DNA of 6,903 bases from Propionibacteriaceae bacterium (GCA_024636075.1 JAGXHS010000108.1:1-6903); one strand, 5' to 3'. Shown: positions 1-5,683, counted from the stretch's first letter. A program made the numbers and translations. Notes: generated from the letters alone by a model not told the origin.

Positions 1-2
1 CG

Positions 3-200
3 CCGCACCACCTCACCGACGACACCATCTTCGCCACCTTCCCGTCATCGACCCACAGCAACTCCGCCACGGCGGCCGCCCGAATCATCGCCGAGGACCC
101 GGAATACGCCGAACGTGCTTCGGAGATGGCGCCGTTCCAGGGTCCGCCCAGACCAGAACTGTGGAAAAATGGGCTGACATGGTCAGTAGACGGCGTGTGA
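3..200 (+). CDS. C-terminal fragment of unrecognised protein (5' end outside window)
   Basis: An open frame enters from the left edge and ends at the TGA at 198-200, giving 65 visible residues that finish in WSVDGV. Almost every codon in the first 40 ends in G or C, as expected for a real gene in this genome, while the other two forward frames do not look coding here. The visible part is hydrophilic, with an Ala-rich helix-like stretch (SATAAARIIAEDPEYAERA) and no membrane segment. I do not recognise the family. The last 15 or so codons are poorer in G/C at the third position. The frame overlaps the start of the ClC gene: its TGA lies inside a GTGA (197-200) that contains a possible GTG start for that gene, which suggests translational coupling. 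Confidence 0.65.
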   Translation, partial: PHHLTDDTIFATFPSSTHSNSATAAARIIAEDPEYAERASEMAPFQGPPRPELWKNGLTWSVDGV

Positions 201-1723
201 CGATCGACCAGCTCGCATTCTCTGCCACCGCCGTACTGGTCGGCATACTGACCGGCCTGATGGCGGCCACCTTCAGGATCGTCCTAAACGGCGCCGGCGA
301 CGCCCGAAACCAACTCATCGAATGGGCCCAGGGCAGTCCGCTGCTCGGGTTCATCATCGTCGTCGGCGCCGCCGCATGCGGCACAGCCGCTGCCGCATGG
401 CTGGTTACCCGGGTCGAGCCGCACGCCGAGGGCAGCGGCATCCCCCGGGTCGAAGCTGTCGTCGAGGGACGCACCGCCCCGGGCAGCGCGCGCATCCTGC
501 CAGTCAAGTACGTCGGCGGCGTGCTCGCCATGGGCTCCGGCCTGGCACTGGGACGCGAAGGCCCCTCGGTGCAGATGGGCGGCAACATCGCGATCATCGT
601 GTCCCGCCTGCTCAAGCGCAACAATCGCGACTTGCGCGTGCTGGTGGCTGCTGGCGCCGCCGCAGGTCTGGCGACCGCGTTCAACGCCCCCATCGCCGGT
701 GGCGTATTCGTGCTCGAGGAACTGGTCAAGAAGCCCGACACGCGCACCACGGTGGCGACGCTGCTGGCGTCCGCGGCCGGGTTCGGCAGCGCATCGCTGC
801 TGCTCAGCGGCCAGGCCGAGTTCTACGTCGCGCCGTTGCACGAACCGAGACTGAGCGAAACGCCGCTCGTGCTGGTGGTCGGCGTCGTCGCCGGGCTCGT
901 CGGCGTCCTTTACAACCGGGCGATCATGGCGAGCCTGCGGATCGCCGACATCAGTACCTGGCCAATCGAGGCGCGTGCCGCACTCGTCGGCGGCGTCGTC
1001 GGGGCCACCGGGTTCTTCCTCCCGACGGCCATCGGTGGCGGCGACAACCTGACCTCCCAGATCCTTACCGGCAACGGCACCATCTTGGCCGCGATCGGCC
1101 TCCTCGTCCTGCGGTTCTTCCTCGGCATCATCAGCTACGCCGCATTGACACCGGGCGGGCTGTTCGCACCGATGCTGGTCATCGGGGCAGACATCGGGCT
1201 GATCGTCGGGCTGGCCGGCGTCGCGCTCGTCCCCTCCATGACGCCCGACGTCCCCGGAATGGCGCTCATCGGCATGGCTGCATTCTTCACAGCAACGGTG
1301 CGAGCGCCGATCACCGGGTTGATCCTGGTGACCGAGATGACCGCAACGGTGATCATGCTGCCGCCCATGCTGCTGGCGTGCGCGGTGGCCATGCTCGTGG
1401 CCTCGGTGCTGAGGTCGGAGCCCATCTACGACTCGTTGACCGCACGCGCGGTGCGCAACACCCGTATCAACGCCAGCGAGGAGCTGACGGCCGAGAAGGC
1501 GGTCCAGCAACTCGAGAAGCAGTCCGCTCTGGCGGAGAACCCGTCCCGCGTGGCCATGCCGCCGAGCGGCGACGAGTCCTCACCATCGGACGCCTCACCA
1601 GCGGACACCTCCCCCACTGATCACGACACGCCGTCGCCGCGATCGGCTCCGACGACCAAAAAGTCCCCACCGGCCCCCGACCCAGCGTCAGATGCGACCA
1701 GCGCGCGCGACGACGACAACTGA
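179..1723 (+). CDS. ClC-family chloride/proton antiporter (no CBS domains)
   Basis: This is an integral membrane anion transporter of the ClC family, 514 residues from ATG 179. The family signatures are in order: GSGIP (85-89), GREGP with the gating glutamate Glu127 (125-129), FVLEEL carrying the internal proton glutamate (Glu180/181), GGLFAP (326-331) and a helix-R tyrosine in EPIYDSL (Tyr417). Keeping both the external and internal glutamates is typical of H+/Cl- exchangers such as E. coli ClcA rather than of channels, so antiport is inferred. The C-terminal CBS pair is missing. Instead there is a tail of about 80 residues rich in Ser, Pro, Asp and Thr that is probably disordered. The start is uncertain: GTG 161, ATG 179 (preceded by a weak GGAAAA) and GTG 197 (in a GTGA overlap with the upstream stop) are all in frame. 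Its physiological role (pH, anion balance) cannot be read from the neighbours. Confidence 0.93.
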   Translation: MVSRRRVTIDQLAFSATAVLVGILTGLMAATFRIVLNGAGDARNQLIEWAQGSPLLGFIIVVGAAACGTAAAAWLVTRVEPHAEGSGIPRVEAVVEGRTAPGSARILPVKYVGGVLAMGSGLALGREGPSVQMGGNIAIIVSRLLKRNNRDLRVLVAAGAAAGLATAFNAPIAGGVFVLEELVKKPDTRTTVATLLASAAGFGSASLLLSGQAEFYVAPLHEPRLSETPLVLVVGVVAGLVGVLYNRAIMASLRIADISTWPIEARAALVGGVVGATGFFLPTAIGGGDNLTSQILTGNGTILAAIGLLVLRFFLGIISYAALTPGGLFAPMLVIGADIGLIVGLAGVALVPSMTPDVPGMALIGMAAFFTATVRAPITGLILVTEMTATVIMLPPMLLACAVAMLVASVLRSEPIYDSLTARAVRNTRINASEELTAEKAVQQLEKQSALAENPSRVAMPPSGDESSPSDASPADTSPTDHDTPSPRSAPTTKKSPPAPDPASDATSARDDDN

Positions 1724-1731
1724 TGCCGCGT

Positions 1732-1818
1732 GGAGGCCAGCCTGCGGCCTTGATCATCCATGATGTGTCCGTCGTGATGTTCCTCGGCCCAGTCCACCCC
1801 GGCCGGAAAAGTGCTCAC
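1732..1818 (-). pseudogene. N-terminal relic of an IS110-family transposase
   Basis: Read on the minus strand from a GTG at 1818, the 29 codons down to 1732 give a peptide containing AGVDWAEEHHD followed by HIMDDQGRRLA. This is the characteristic opening of actinobacterial IS110-type (DEDD) transposases, and the Asp in VDW is the first acidic residue of the RuvC-like catalytic site. After 1732 the frame runs into the antisense of the ClC tail and the resemblance stops, so only the first few percent of a transposase of about 400 residues remains. No Shine-Dalgarno sequence and no other part of the element was found. It is a dead remnant of a past insertion between the ClC gene and the phosphatase gene. 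The family call rests on recognising the motif; a chance open frame is the alternative. Confidence 0.6.
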
Positions 1819-1839
1819 CTGGTCAGCGGCTCAGTCTCG

Positions 1840-1867
1840 AGCCTCCCATCCTTCAACTGCGGAGGCT
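1840..1867. repeat. 7-bp inverted repeat upstream of the phosphatase promoter
   Basis: AGCCTCC (1840-1846) and GGAGGCT (1861-1867) are perfect inverted copies separated by 14 bases. They lie 12 bases before the proposed -10 hexamer at 1879 and beyond the start of the transposase relic. The repeat could be an operator, part of the non-coding end of the lost insertion element, or chance. No T-run follows on either strand, so a terminator is unlikely. Confidence 0.35.
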
Positions 1868-1878
1868 TGCACTCCTAT

Positions 1879-1884
1879 TAGGTT
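1879..1884 (+). promoter_or_regulatory. -10 hexamer TAGGTT, leaderless promoter of the phosphatase gene
   Basis: TAGGTT fits the actinobacterial -10 pattern TANNNT and ends 7 bases before ATG 1892, so transcription would begin at or next to the start codon. The GGGAG at 1885-1889 leaves only 2 bases to the ATG, too close for a normal Shine-Dalgarno sequence. No convincing -35 box is seen. The same arrangement recurs before three other genes in this window. Confidence 0.6.
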
Positions 1885-1891
1885 GGGAGTC

Positions 1892-2590
1892 ATGACGACG
1901 CTGTGTTTGGTGCGACATGGTCGAAGCACATCCAACGCCCAGGGCACCCTGGCCGGTCGGAGCCCCGGCATCGAACTTGATGACACCGGCCGATCACAGG
2001 CCATGTCGGTGGGGGAGCGGATCCGCGGAGTGAAACTCGATGCGGTGGTCCGCTCACCGATCCTGCGCTGCCAACAAACCGCAGAGCTCGCCACCCAAAG
2101 TTCCGGTCTCCACACCAGCATCCAGGTCGAGCACGGCATCACCGAATGCGACTACGGGGAATGGACCGGACGACAGCTGAGCGAACTCGCCCAGGAACCC
2201 TTGTGGACGGCAATCCAACAGACCCCGTCGAAGGTGCGATTTCCCGGCGGGGAAGCGATGGCCGACATGCAGCGCCGTTGCTGTGAGGCAGTGGTCGAAT
2301 GGAACCGCCGGTTGGGTCCCGATGCCACCTGGATGCTGATCAGCCACGCCGACCCGATCAAGGCCATCATCTCCAACGCGCTGGCGCAGCCCTTCGACGC
2401 CTTCCAGCGATTGATGATCGACCCGGCCTCCATCTCGGTCCTCCATTTCCCGTCCGGTGACGCCGGGCCGGGCACCCCGGTGCTGGTGTCGATGAACTCC
2501 ACCTCAGGTCAGGTGCGCTCGATGACATCGATGGGCCAGCCGCGTCCGCAGCCGGGTGGTGGGTCGGGCAGTCACGAGTCCTCCAGCTGA
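1892..2590 (+). CDS. Histidine-phosphatase-superfamily protein, MSMEG_4193-type putative phosphomutase
   Basis: A 232-residue cytoplasmic protein of the phosphoglycerate mutase / histidine phosphatase superfamily. The catalytic RHG motif is at residues 8-10 (LVRHGRSTSN), with His9 the phospho-acceptor. Other conserved elements are SPILRCQQTA (Arg59), the ECDYGEW acid motif (85-91) and the second histidine in ISHADP (His152). The tail (about 205-232) is Gly/Ser/Pro-rich and probably disordered. The start at ATG 1892 is chosen because the RHG motif normally sits within about 10 residues of the N-terminus; an in-frame GTG at 1811 would add 27 unrelated residues that run over the transposase relic. 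It is the first gene of the conserved trio with DUF3090 and a kinase-like protein. As I recall, the matching TIGRFAM entry proposes phosphomutase rather than phosphatase activity because of that kinase. The true substrate is unknown; it corresponds to mycobacterial Rv2135c. Confidence 0.88.
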   Translation: MTTLCLVRHGRSTSNAQGTLAGRSPGIELDDTGRSQAMSVGERIRGVKLDAVVRSPILRCQQTAELATQSSGLHTSIQVEHGITECDYGEWTGRQLSELAQEPLWTAIQQTPSKVRFPGGEAMADMQRRCCEAVVEWNRRLGPDATWMLISHADPIKAIISNALAQPFDAFQRLMIDPASISVLHFPSGDAGPGTPVLVSMNSTSGQVRSMTSMGQPRPQPGGGSGSHESSS

Positions 2591-2695
2591 TCTGCGCCGC
2601 GGGAGAACTCTCGGTCAGCTCTGCTCCAGCGCCGCCCCGGCCTGACCACAGGGAAGCTGCTCGAACCGTGCCGGCACCGCGCTGGTTGGACGAAC

Positions 2696-2701
2696 TAGTC
2701 T
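2696..2701 (+). promoter_or_regulatory. -10 hexamer TAGTCT, leaderless promoter of the DUF3090 gene
   Basis: TAGTCT (TANNNT) ends 6 bases before ATG 2708, and no Shine-Dalgarno sequence lies in those 6 bases. This implies a leaderless mRNA. It lies at the end of a 117-bp gap after the phosphatase gene that otherwise holds only a weak 6-bp inverted repeat (GGTCAG at 2613, CTGACC at 2642). Confidence 0.55.
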
Positions 2702-2707
2702 GGTGCA

Positions 2708-3286
2708 ATGCCGATCATGCACCGCTACGACTTTCCGGATCGCTTCGTCGCCGGGACTCTGGGAGAGCCCGGTCAACGGGTGTTCTTCCTGCAGGCCCGC
2801 CAAGGCAACCGGCTGACGAACGTGGTCTGTGAGAAACAACAGGTTCAGGTTCTCGCGGAGCATCTGGAACGCATCCTGGACGAGCTCAGCAAGTTGTCCG
2901 AAGGAGCCTTGAACATTCCACCCAGTCGGCCGACGGCACACGATCTCGCGCCGCTGGACGTTCCTCTCGACGAGGACTTCCGCGCCGGCACCATGACCAT
3001 TGCCTGGGACGCGAATGTGTCCGCAGTGCAGGTGGAGTTGTACAGCGTCGACGAGGAGGGCAACGAACCGGCGGACTTCCCGTTCACCGGCGACGACGAC
3101 ACCGCCGGCAGCTCCGAAGCGCTGGAAGTGAGGATGTCACCCGAACAGGCCCGCGACTTCACCGCCCGGGCCCGCAGTCTGGTCAGCGCCGGACGCCCGC
3201 CTTGCCCCTTCTGCGCCCAGCCGATCGAACCCGAGGGCCACATCTGCCCGCGAGCCAACGGCTACCGCAAGGCCCTCTTCGGGTGA
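2708..3286 (+). CDS. DUF3090 family protein with C-terminal Cys/His cluster
   Basis: A 192-residue soluble protein of the DUF3090 family (TIGR03847 as I recall), recognisable from RFVAGTLGEPGQRVFFLQAR near the N-terminus, the EKQQVQVLAEHL segment (42-53) and the family's C-terminal signature CPFCAQPIEPEGHICPRANG (166-185). Cys166, Cys169, His178 and Cys180 form a compact knuckle that could bind zinc; this is inferred from spacing. The middle has a beta-rich stretch (MTIAWDANVSAVQVELYSV) and an acidic loop (114-133). No enzyme function is known to me. The start at ATG 2708 fits the leaderless promoter; ATG 2717 is a less likely alternative. The next gene begins in a GTGA overlap at its stop, so the two are probably translated together, which supports a shared role with the kinase-like protein. 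It corresponds to mycobacterial Rv2134c. Confidence 0.9.
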   Translation: MPIMHRYDFPDRFVAGTLGEPGQRVFFLQARQGNRLTNVVCEKQQVQVLAEHLERILDELSKLSEGALNIPPSRPTAHDLAPLDVPLDEDFRAGTMTIAWDANVSAVQVELYSVDEEGNEPADFPFTGDDDTAGSSEALEVRMSPEQARDFTARARSLVSAGRPPCPFCAQPIEPEGHICPRANGYRKALFG

Positions 3287-4044
3287 GCGAGGCGCGGGTG
3301 AGCGACGTAGCGCCAACCATCACGCTGGTGGGCCGGTTGGTGCAGGCCTCCAATGCCACGTTCCTGGCCACCGATCCGGACGGGGTGCGTCACGTTTACA
3401 AGCCGGTGGCGGGCGAAGCGCCGCTGTGGGACTTCCCCCGCCACACCCTCGCTCGTCGCGAGGTGGCAGCCTTCGACCTGTCGGCAGCTGCCGGCTTCGA
3501 CGTGGTGCCACCGACCCGCTACCTGGATGGGGGACCACTCGGGCCGGGTTCGCTGCAGCAGTGGATCGACCCCACCGACGAGGTGCTGTGCGACCTCGTC
3601 GGGTTGGGCGACCTGCCGAGCGGCTGGTTCGGGGTCGTGGTCGGCGTCGATGCCGACGACAAGGACGTCGCCCTGGTGCACGCCGATGATGATCGGCTAC
3701 GGCGGCTGGCGCTGTTCGACATCATCGTGAACAATGCCGATCGCAAGGCTGGCCACATCATCACAGGCGAGGACAAGCGCGTCGTCGGAGTTGATCATGG
3801 TGTTTGTTTCCACACCGAACCGAAACTTCGCACCGTGCTGTGGGGGTGGGCGGGTGATCCCCTCACTGACGACGAACTGGCACTGGTCGCCAACTGCATC
3901 GATGCGGTGCACGAGGCGTTGGCGCCGTGGTTGTCCGACGACGAGATCGACGCCTGCCGCGGCCGCGCCGAAGCGCTGCTGGCCGCAGGGGTGTGGCCGG
4001 AGCCGGGGGACACCTGGCCGATGATCCCGTGGCCGCCGATCTGA
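3283..4044 (+). CDS. SCO1664-family PI3/4-kinase-like (HipA-like) protein
   Basis: A 253-residue soluble protein of the SCO1664 family (TIGR03843 as I recall), distantly related to phosphatidylinositol kinases and HipA-type kinases. HVYKPVAGEAPLWDFP (37-52) carries the likely ATP-binding Lys40. LALFDIIVNNADRKAGHII (142-160) is the catalytic loop with Asp153; in PI kinases this loop reads DRHxxN, and here the Asn position is His158. GVDHGVCFH (169-177) holds the presumed metal-binding Asp171 in place of DFG. KLRTVLWGWAG and the terminal WPMIPWPP are family hallmarks. GTG 3283 overlaps the DUF3090 stop by 4 bp (GTGA). GTG 3298, with GAGG 5 bases ahead, is a good alternative that removes 5 residues. 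Kinase activity is inferred from the fold and the substrate is unknown. It corresponds to mycobacterial Rv2133c. Confidence 0.88.
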   Translation: MSEARVSDVAPTITLVGRLVQASNATFLATDPDGVRHVYKPVAGEAPLWDFPRHTLARREVAAFDLSAAAGFDVVPPTRYLDGGPLGPGSLQQWIDPTDEVLCDLVGLGDLPSGWFGVVVGVDADDKDVALVHADDDRLRRLALFDIIVNNADRKAGHIITGEDKRVVGVDHGVCFHTEPKLRTVLWGWAGDPLTDDELALVANCIDAVHEALAPWLSDDEIDACRGRAEALLAAGVWPEPGDTWPMIPWPPI

Positions 4045-4069
4045 GCGACCTGGAACGGACGCTGACAAG

Positions 4070-4096
4070 CGGACCAGTTCGGCCGTTACCGGACCA
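4070..4096 (+). repeat. Two direct copies of CGGACCA, 20 bp apart, before mshC
   Basis: CGGACCA occurs at 4070-4076 and again at 4090-4096, a start-to-start distance of 20 bp (about two helical turns), just upstream of the proposed mshC -10 hexamer at 4102. The placement would suit a regulator binding one face of the promoter. With only two 7-bp GC-rich copies, chance is a real possibility. Confidence 0.3.
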
Positions 4097-4101
4097 CGGG
4101 C

Positions 4102-4107
4102 TAGGTT
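4102..4107 (+). promoter_or_regulatory. -10 hexamer TAGGTT, leaderless promoter of mshC
   Basis: TAGGTT, identical to the hexamer before the phosphatase gene, ends 6 bases before ATG 4114. No Shine-Dalgarno sequence is present. An out-of-frame ATG at 4110 lies between them and would be excluded from a transcript beginning at 4114. Confidence 0.6.
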
Positions 4108-4113
4108 TGATGC

Positions 4114-5367
4114 ATGAAGGCTTGGACCGCACCGTCGATGCCCACCGTGAACGTGGACACTCCCGACGCCCCCGGGCGGCTGCTGGTGCATGACACCGCC
4201 ACCGACCGCCTGGTGCAGGTCGGGCCCGCCGCCGGCACCGCCCGAATGTATGTCTGCGGCATCACCCCCTACGACGCCACCCACATCGGCCACGCCAACA
4301 CTTATGTTGCCTTCGACCTGCTGCTGCGCACCTGGTGTGATCTCGGACTGGCCGTCGAATACGCCCAGAACGTCACCGACGTCGACGATCCGCTGCTGGA
4401 ACGTGCCCTGGCCACCGGAAAGGACTGGGAACAGCTCGCCGCGGAACAGACCGAGCTCTTCCGCACAGACATGGAGGCGCTGCGCGTGGTGCCTCCCAAC
4501 CACTACATCGGGGCTGTCGAGTGTGTTCCGTGTGTCTCCGAGCTGGTGCATTCGATGCACGACACCGGCCTGTCGTACCAGATCGACGATCCGAAACACC
4601 CCGACTGGTATTTCACCTCCAGCGCCGTGCCCACCTTCGGCATTGTCAGCAACCTTGATCGCGACACCATGTTGACCCGGTTCGCCGCAATGGGCGGCGA
4701 TCCGGAACGCGTCGGCAAGAAGGACGCACTGGACAGTCTGCTGTGGCAGATGGCCCGCCCCGACGAACCCGCATGGGACAGCCCCCTGGGGAGGGGGCGA
4801 CCCGGCTGGCACATCGAATGCACCGCCATCGCATTGAAATACCTCGGGCCAGCCTTCGACGTCCAGGGTGGCGGGTCCGATCTGGTGTTCCCCCACCACG
4901 AGATGTCCGCAGCACAAGGCGTCGCGGCCAGCGGGGATGCGTTCGCGCAGACCTACGTTCATTCCGGCATGGTGGCCCTGGACGGCAAGAAGATGAGCAA
5001 GTCGCTCGGCAACCTGGAGCTGGTGTCCCGGTTGCGGGCAGCCGGAACCGAATCCGCCGCCATCCGGCTGGCGCTGTTGGCGCACCACTACCGCGACGAC
5101 TGGGAATGGACCACCGACGGTCTGCGACGGGCCGAGGAACGACTCGACCTGTGGCGCCGAGCCACCCGACTCGACGCTGCCCAGCCCGTCGTGGACGTCG
5201 TCACCCGGCTTCGGGCAGCGATGCGGAACGATCTCGACGCCCCCACCGCTCTGGGCGAGATCGACGCGTGGGCGGCAGCCTCCATCGACGTGGACGGCGA
5301 CGATACCGACGCCCCAGCCCAGATCAAGGCCACCGTCGATGCTCTGCTGGGCATCAGCCTCGGCTAG
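4114..5367 (+). CDS. mshC: L-cysteine:1D-myo-inositol 2-amino-2-deoxy-alpha-D-glucopyranoside ligase (MshC)
   Basis: MshC joins cysteine, using ATP, to GlcN-inositol to give Cys-GlcN-Ins, the penultimate step in making mycothiol, the main thiol of Actinobacteria. It is a cytoplasmic relative of cysteinyl-tRNA synthetase. The 417 residues match MshC length and carry MYVCGITPYDATHIGH (45-60) with the HIGH nucleotide motif at 57-60, and KMSKS at 293-297. The zinc/cysteine-binding ligands appear as Cys48, Cys236 (in GWHIEC) and His261 (in FPHHE); each is 5 residues later than the Cys43, Cys231 and His256 I remember for M. smegmatis MshC. MshC rather than CysS is indicated by the opening MKAW, the GITPYDATHIGH form of the first motif, the shorter length and the lack of the tRNA anticodon-binding C-terminal domain. 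ATG 4114 is supported by MKAW (MQSW in M. tuberculosis) and by the promoter. cysQ, which separates the kinase-like gene from mshC in mycobacteria, is absent here. Confidence 0.95.
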   Translation: MKAWTAPSMPTVNVDTPDAPGRLLVHDTATDRLVQVGPAAGTARMYVCGITPYDATHIGHANTYVAFDLLLRTWCDLGLAVEYAQNVTDVDDPLLERALATGKDWEQLAAEQTELFRTDMEALRVVPPNHYIGAVECVPCVSELVHSMHDTGLSYQIDDPKHPDWYFTSSAVPTFGIVSNLDRDTMLTRFAAMGGDPERVGKKDALDSLLWQMARPDEPAWDSPLGRGRPGWHIECTAIALKYLGPAFDVQGGGSDLVFPHHEMSAAQGVAASGDAFAQTYVHSGMVALDGKKMSKSLGNLELVSRLRAAGTESAAIRLALLAHHYRDDWEWTTDGLRRAEERLDLWRRATRLDAAQPVVDVVTRLRAAMRNDLDAPTALGEIDAWAAASIDVDGDDTDAPAQIKATVDALLGISLG

Positions 5368-5407
5368 CTCCGGCCGACTCAACTAGGGGCTCCGGGGGAC
5401 TCCTCGG

Positions 5408-5413
5408 TAGGCT
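5408..5413 (+). promoter_or_regulatory. -10 hexamer TAGGCT, leaderless promoter of hisE
   Basis: TAGGCT (TANNNT) ends 6 bases before GTG 5420, the same geometry as before mshC and the DUF3090 gene, with no Shine-Dalgarno sequence. It sits in the 52-bp gap after mshC. No clear -35 box or attenuator-like leader peptide with histidine codons is present. Confidence 0.55.
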
Positions 5414-5419
5414 GCAGAC

Positions 5420-5683
5420 GTGAAGACTTTCGACGAGCTGTTCGCCCAACTCAGCGAGACCGCCCGCACCCGCCCAGAGGGGTCCGGCACTGTCGCGCGG
5501 TTGGACGCCGGGGTGCACGGCATCGGCAAGAAGGTGGTGGAGGAAGCCGCTGAGGTGTGGATGGCCGCCGAACACGAATCCCGCGACGCGGCTGCCCAAG
5601 AGATCAGCCAGCTGCTTTACCACCTGCAGGTGATGATGCTCTCGCTCGACCTCGACCTGGACGACATCTACCGTCACCTCTGA
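5420..5683 (+). CDS. hisE: Phosphoribosyl-ATP pyrophosphatase HisE
   Basis: HisE hydrolyses phosphoribosyl-ATP to phosphoribosyl-AMP and pyrophosphate, step 2 of histidine synthesis, in the cytoplasm. The 87-residue, all-helical protein has the MazG-like metal-binding pattern: EEAAEVW (Glu41, Glu42, Glu45) followed by AAEHES and EISQLLYHLQ with Glu61. The opening KTFDELFAQL and the block GIGKKVVEEAAEVW closely resemble mycobacterial HisE, and the length is normal for a stand-alone enzyme (no fused HisI domain). The GTG start gives the expected N-terminus and agrees with the promoter hexamer. hisG, which makes its substrate, follows 74 bases downstream, so the two probably form one unit. HisI and the rest of the pathway lie elsewhere. 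Confidence 0.95.
   Translation: MKTFDELFAQLSETARTRPEGSGTVARLDAGVHGIGKKVVEEAAEVWMAAEHESRDAAAQEISQLLYHLQVMMLSLDLDLDDIYRHL

Noticed and set aside
284..1510. Long minus-strand (408 codons) and shifted plus-strand frames across the ClC gene
   Set aside because: The + strand frame with all ClC motifs explains the region. The others are Arg/His/Gly-rich shadows without motifs.
1731..1747. Hairpin AGGCC-N7-GGCCT after the ClC stop as a terminator
   Set aside because: The stem is only 5 bp with no T-run following, and it lies within the transposase relic.
1811..1891. N-terminal extension of the phosphatase gene from GTG 1811
   Set aside because: It would put 27 extra residues before the RHG motif, runs through the inverted repeat and the promoter hexamer, and has no family support.
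2613..2647. Inverted repeat GGTCAG/CTGACC between the phosphatase and DUF3090 genes
   Set aside because: A 6-bp stem with a 23-base loop and no T-run is too weak to call a terminator or operator.
3202..3282. N-terminal extension of the SCO1664-type gene into DUF3090
   Set aside because: It is an out-of-frame reading of the conserved DUF3090 C-terminus; the GTGA start at 3283 fits better.
3697..5382. Very long minus-strand open frame (561 codons) antisense to the kinase-like gene and mshC
   Set aside because: It lies opposite two clearly recognised genes, has low-complexity Gly/His/Val-rich composition and no family motifs. Such frames arise from GC-rich third positions.
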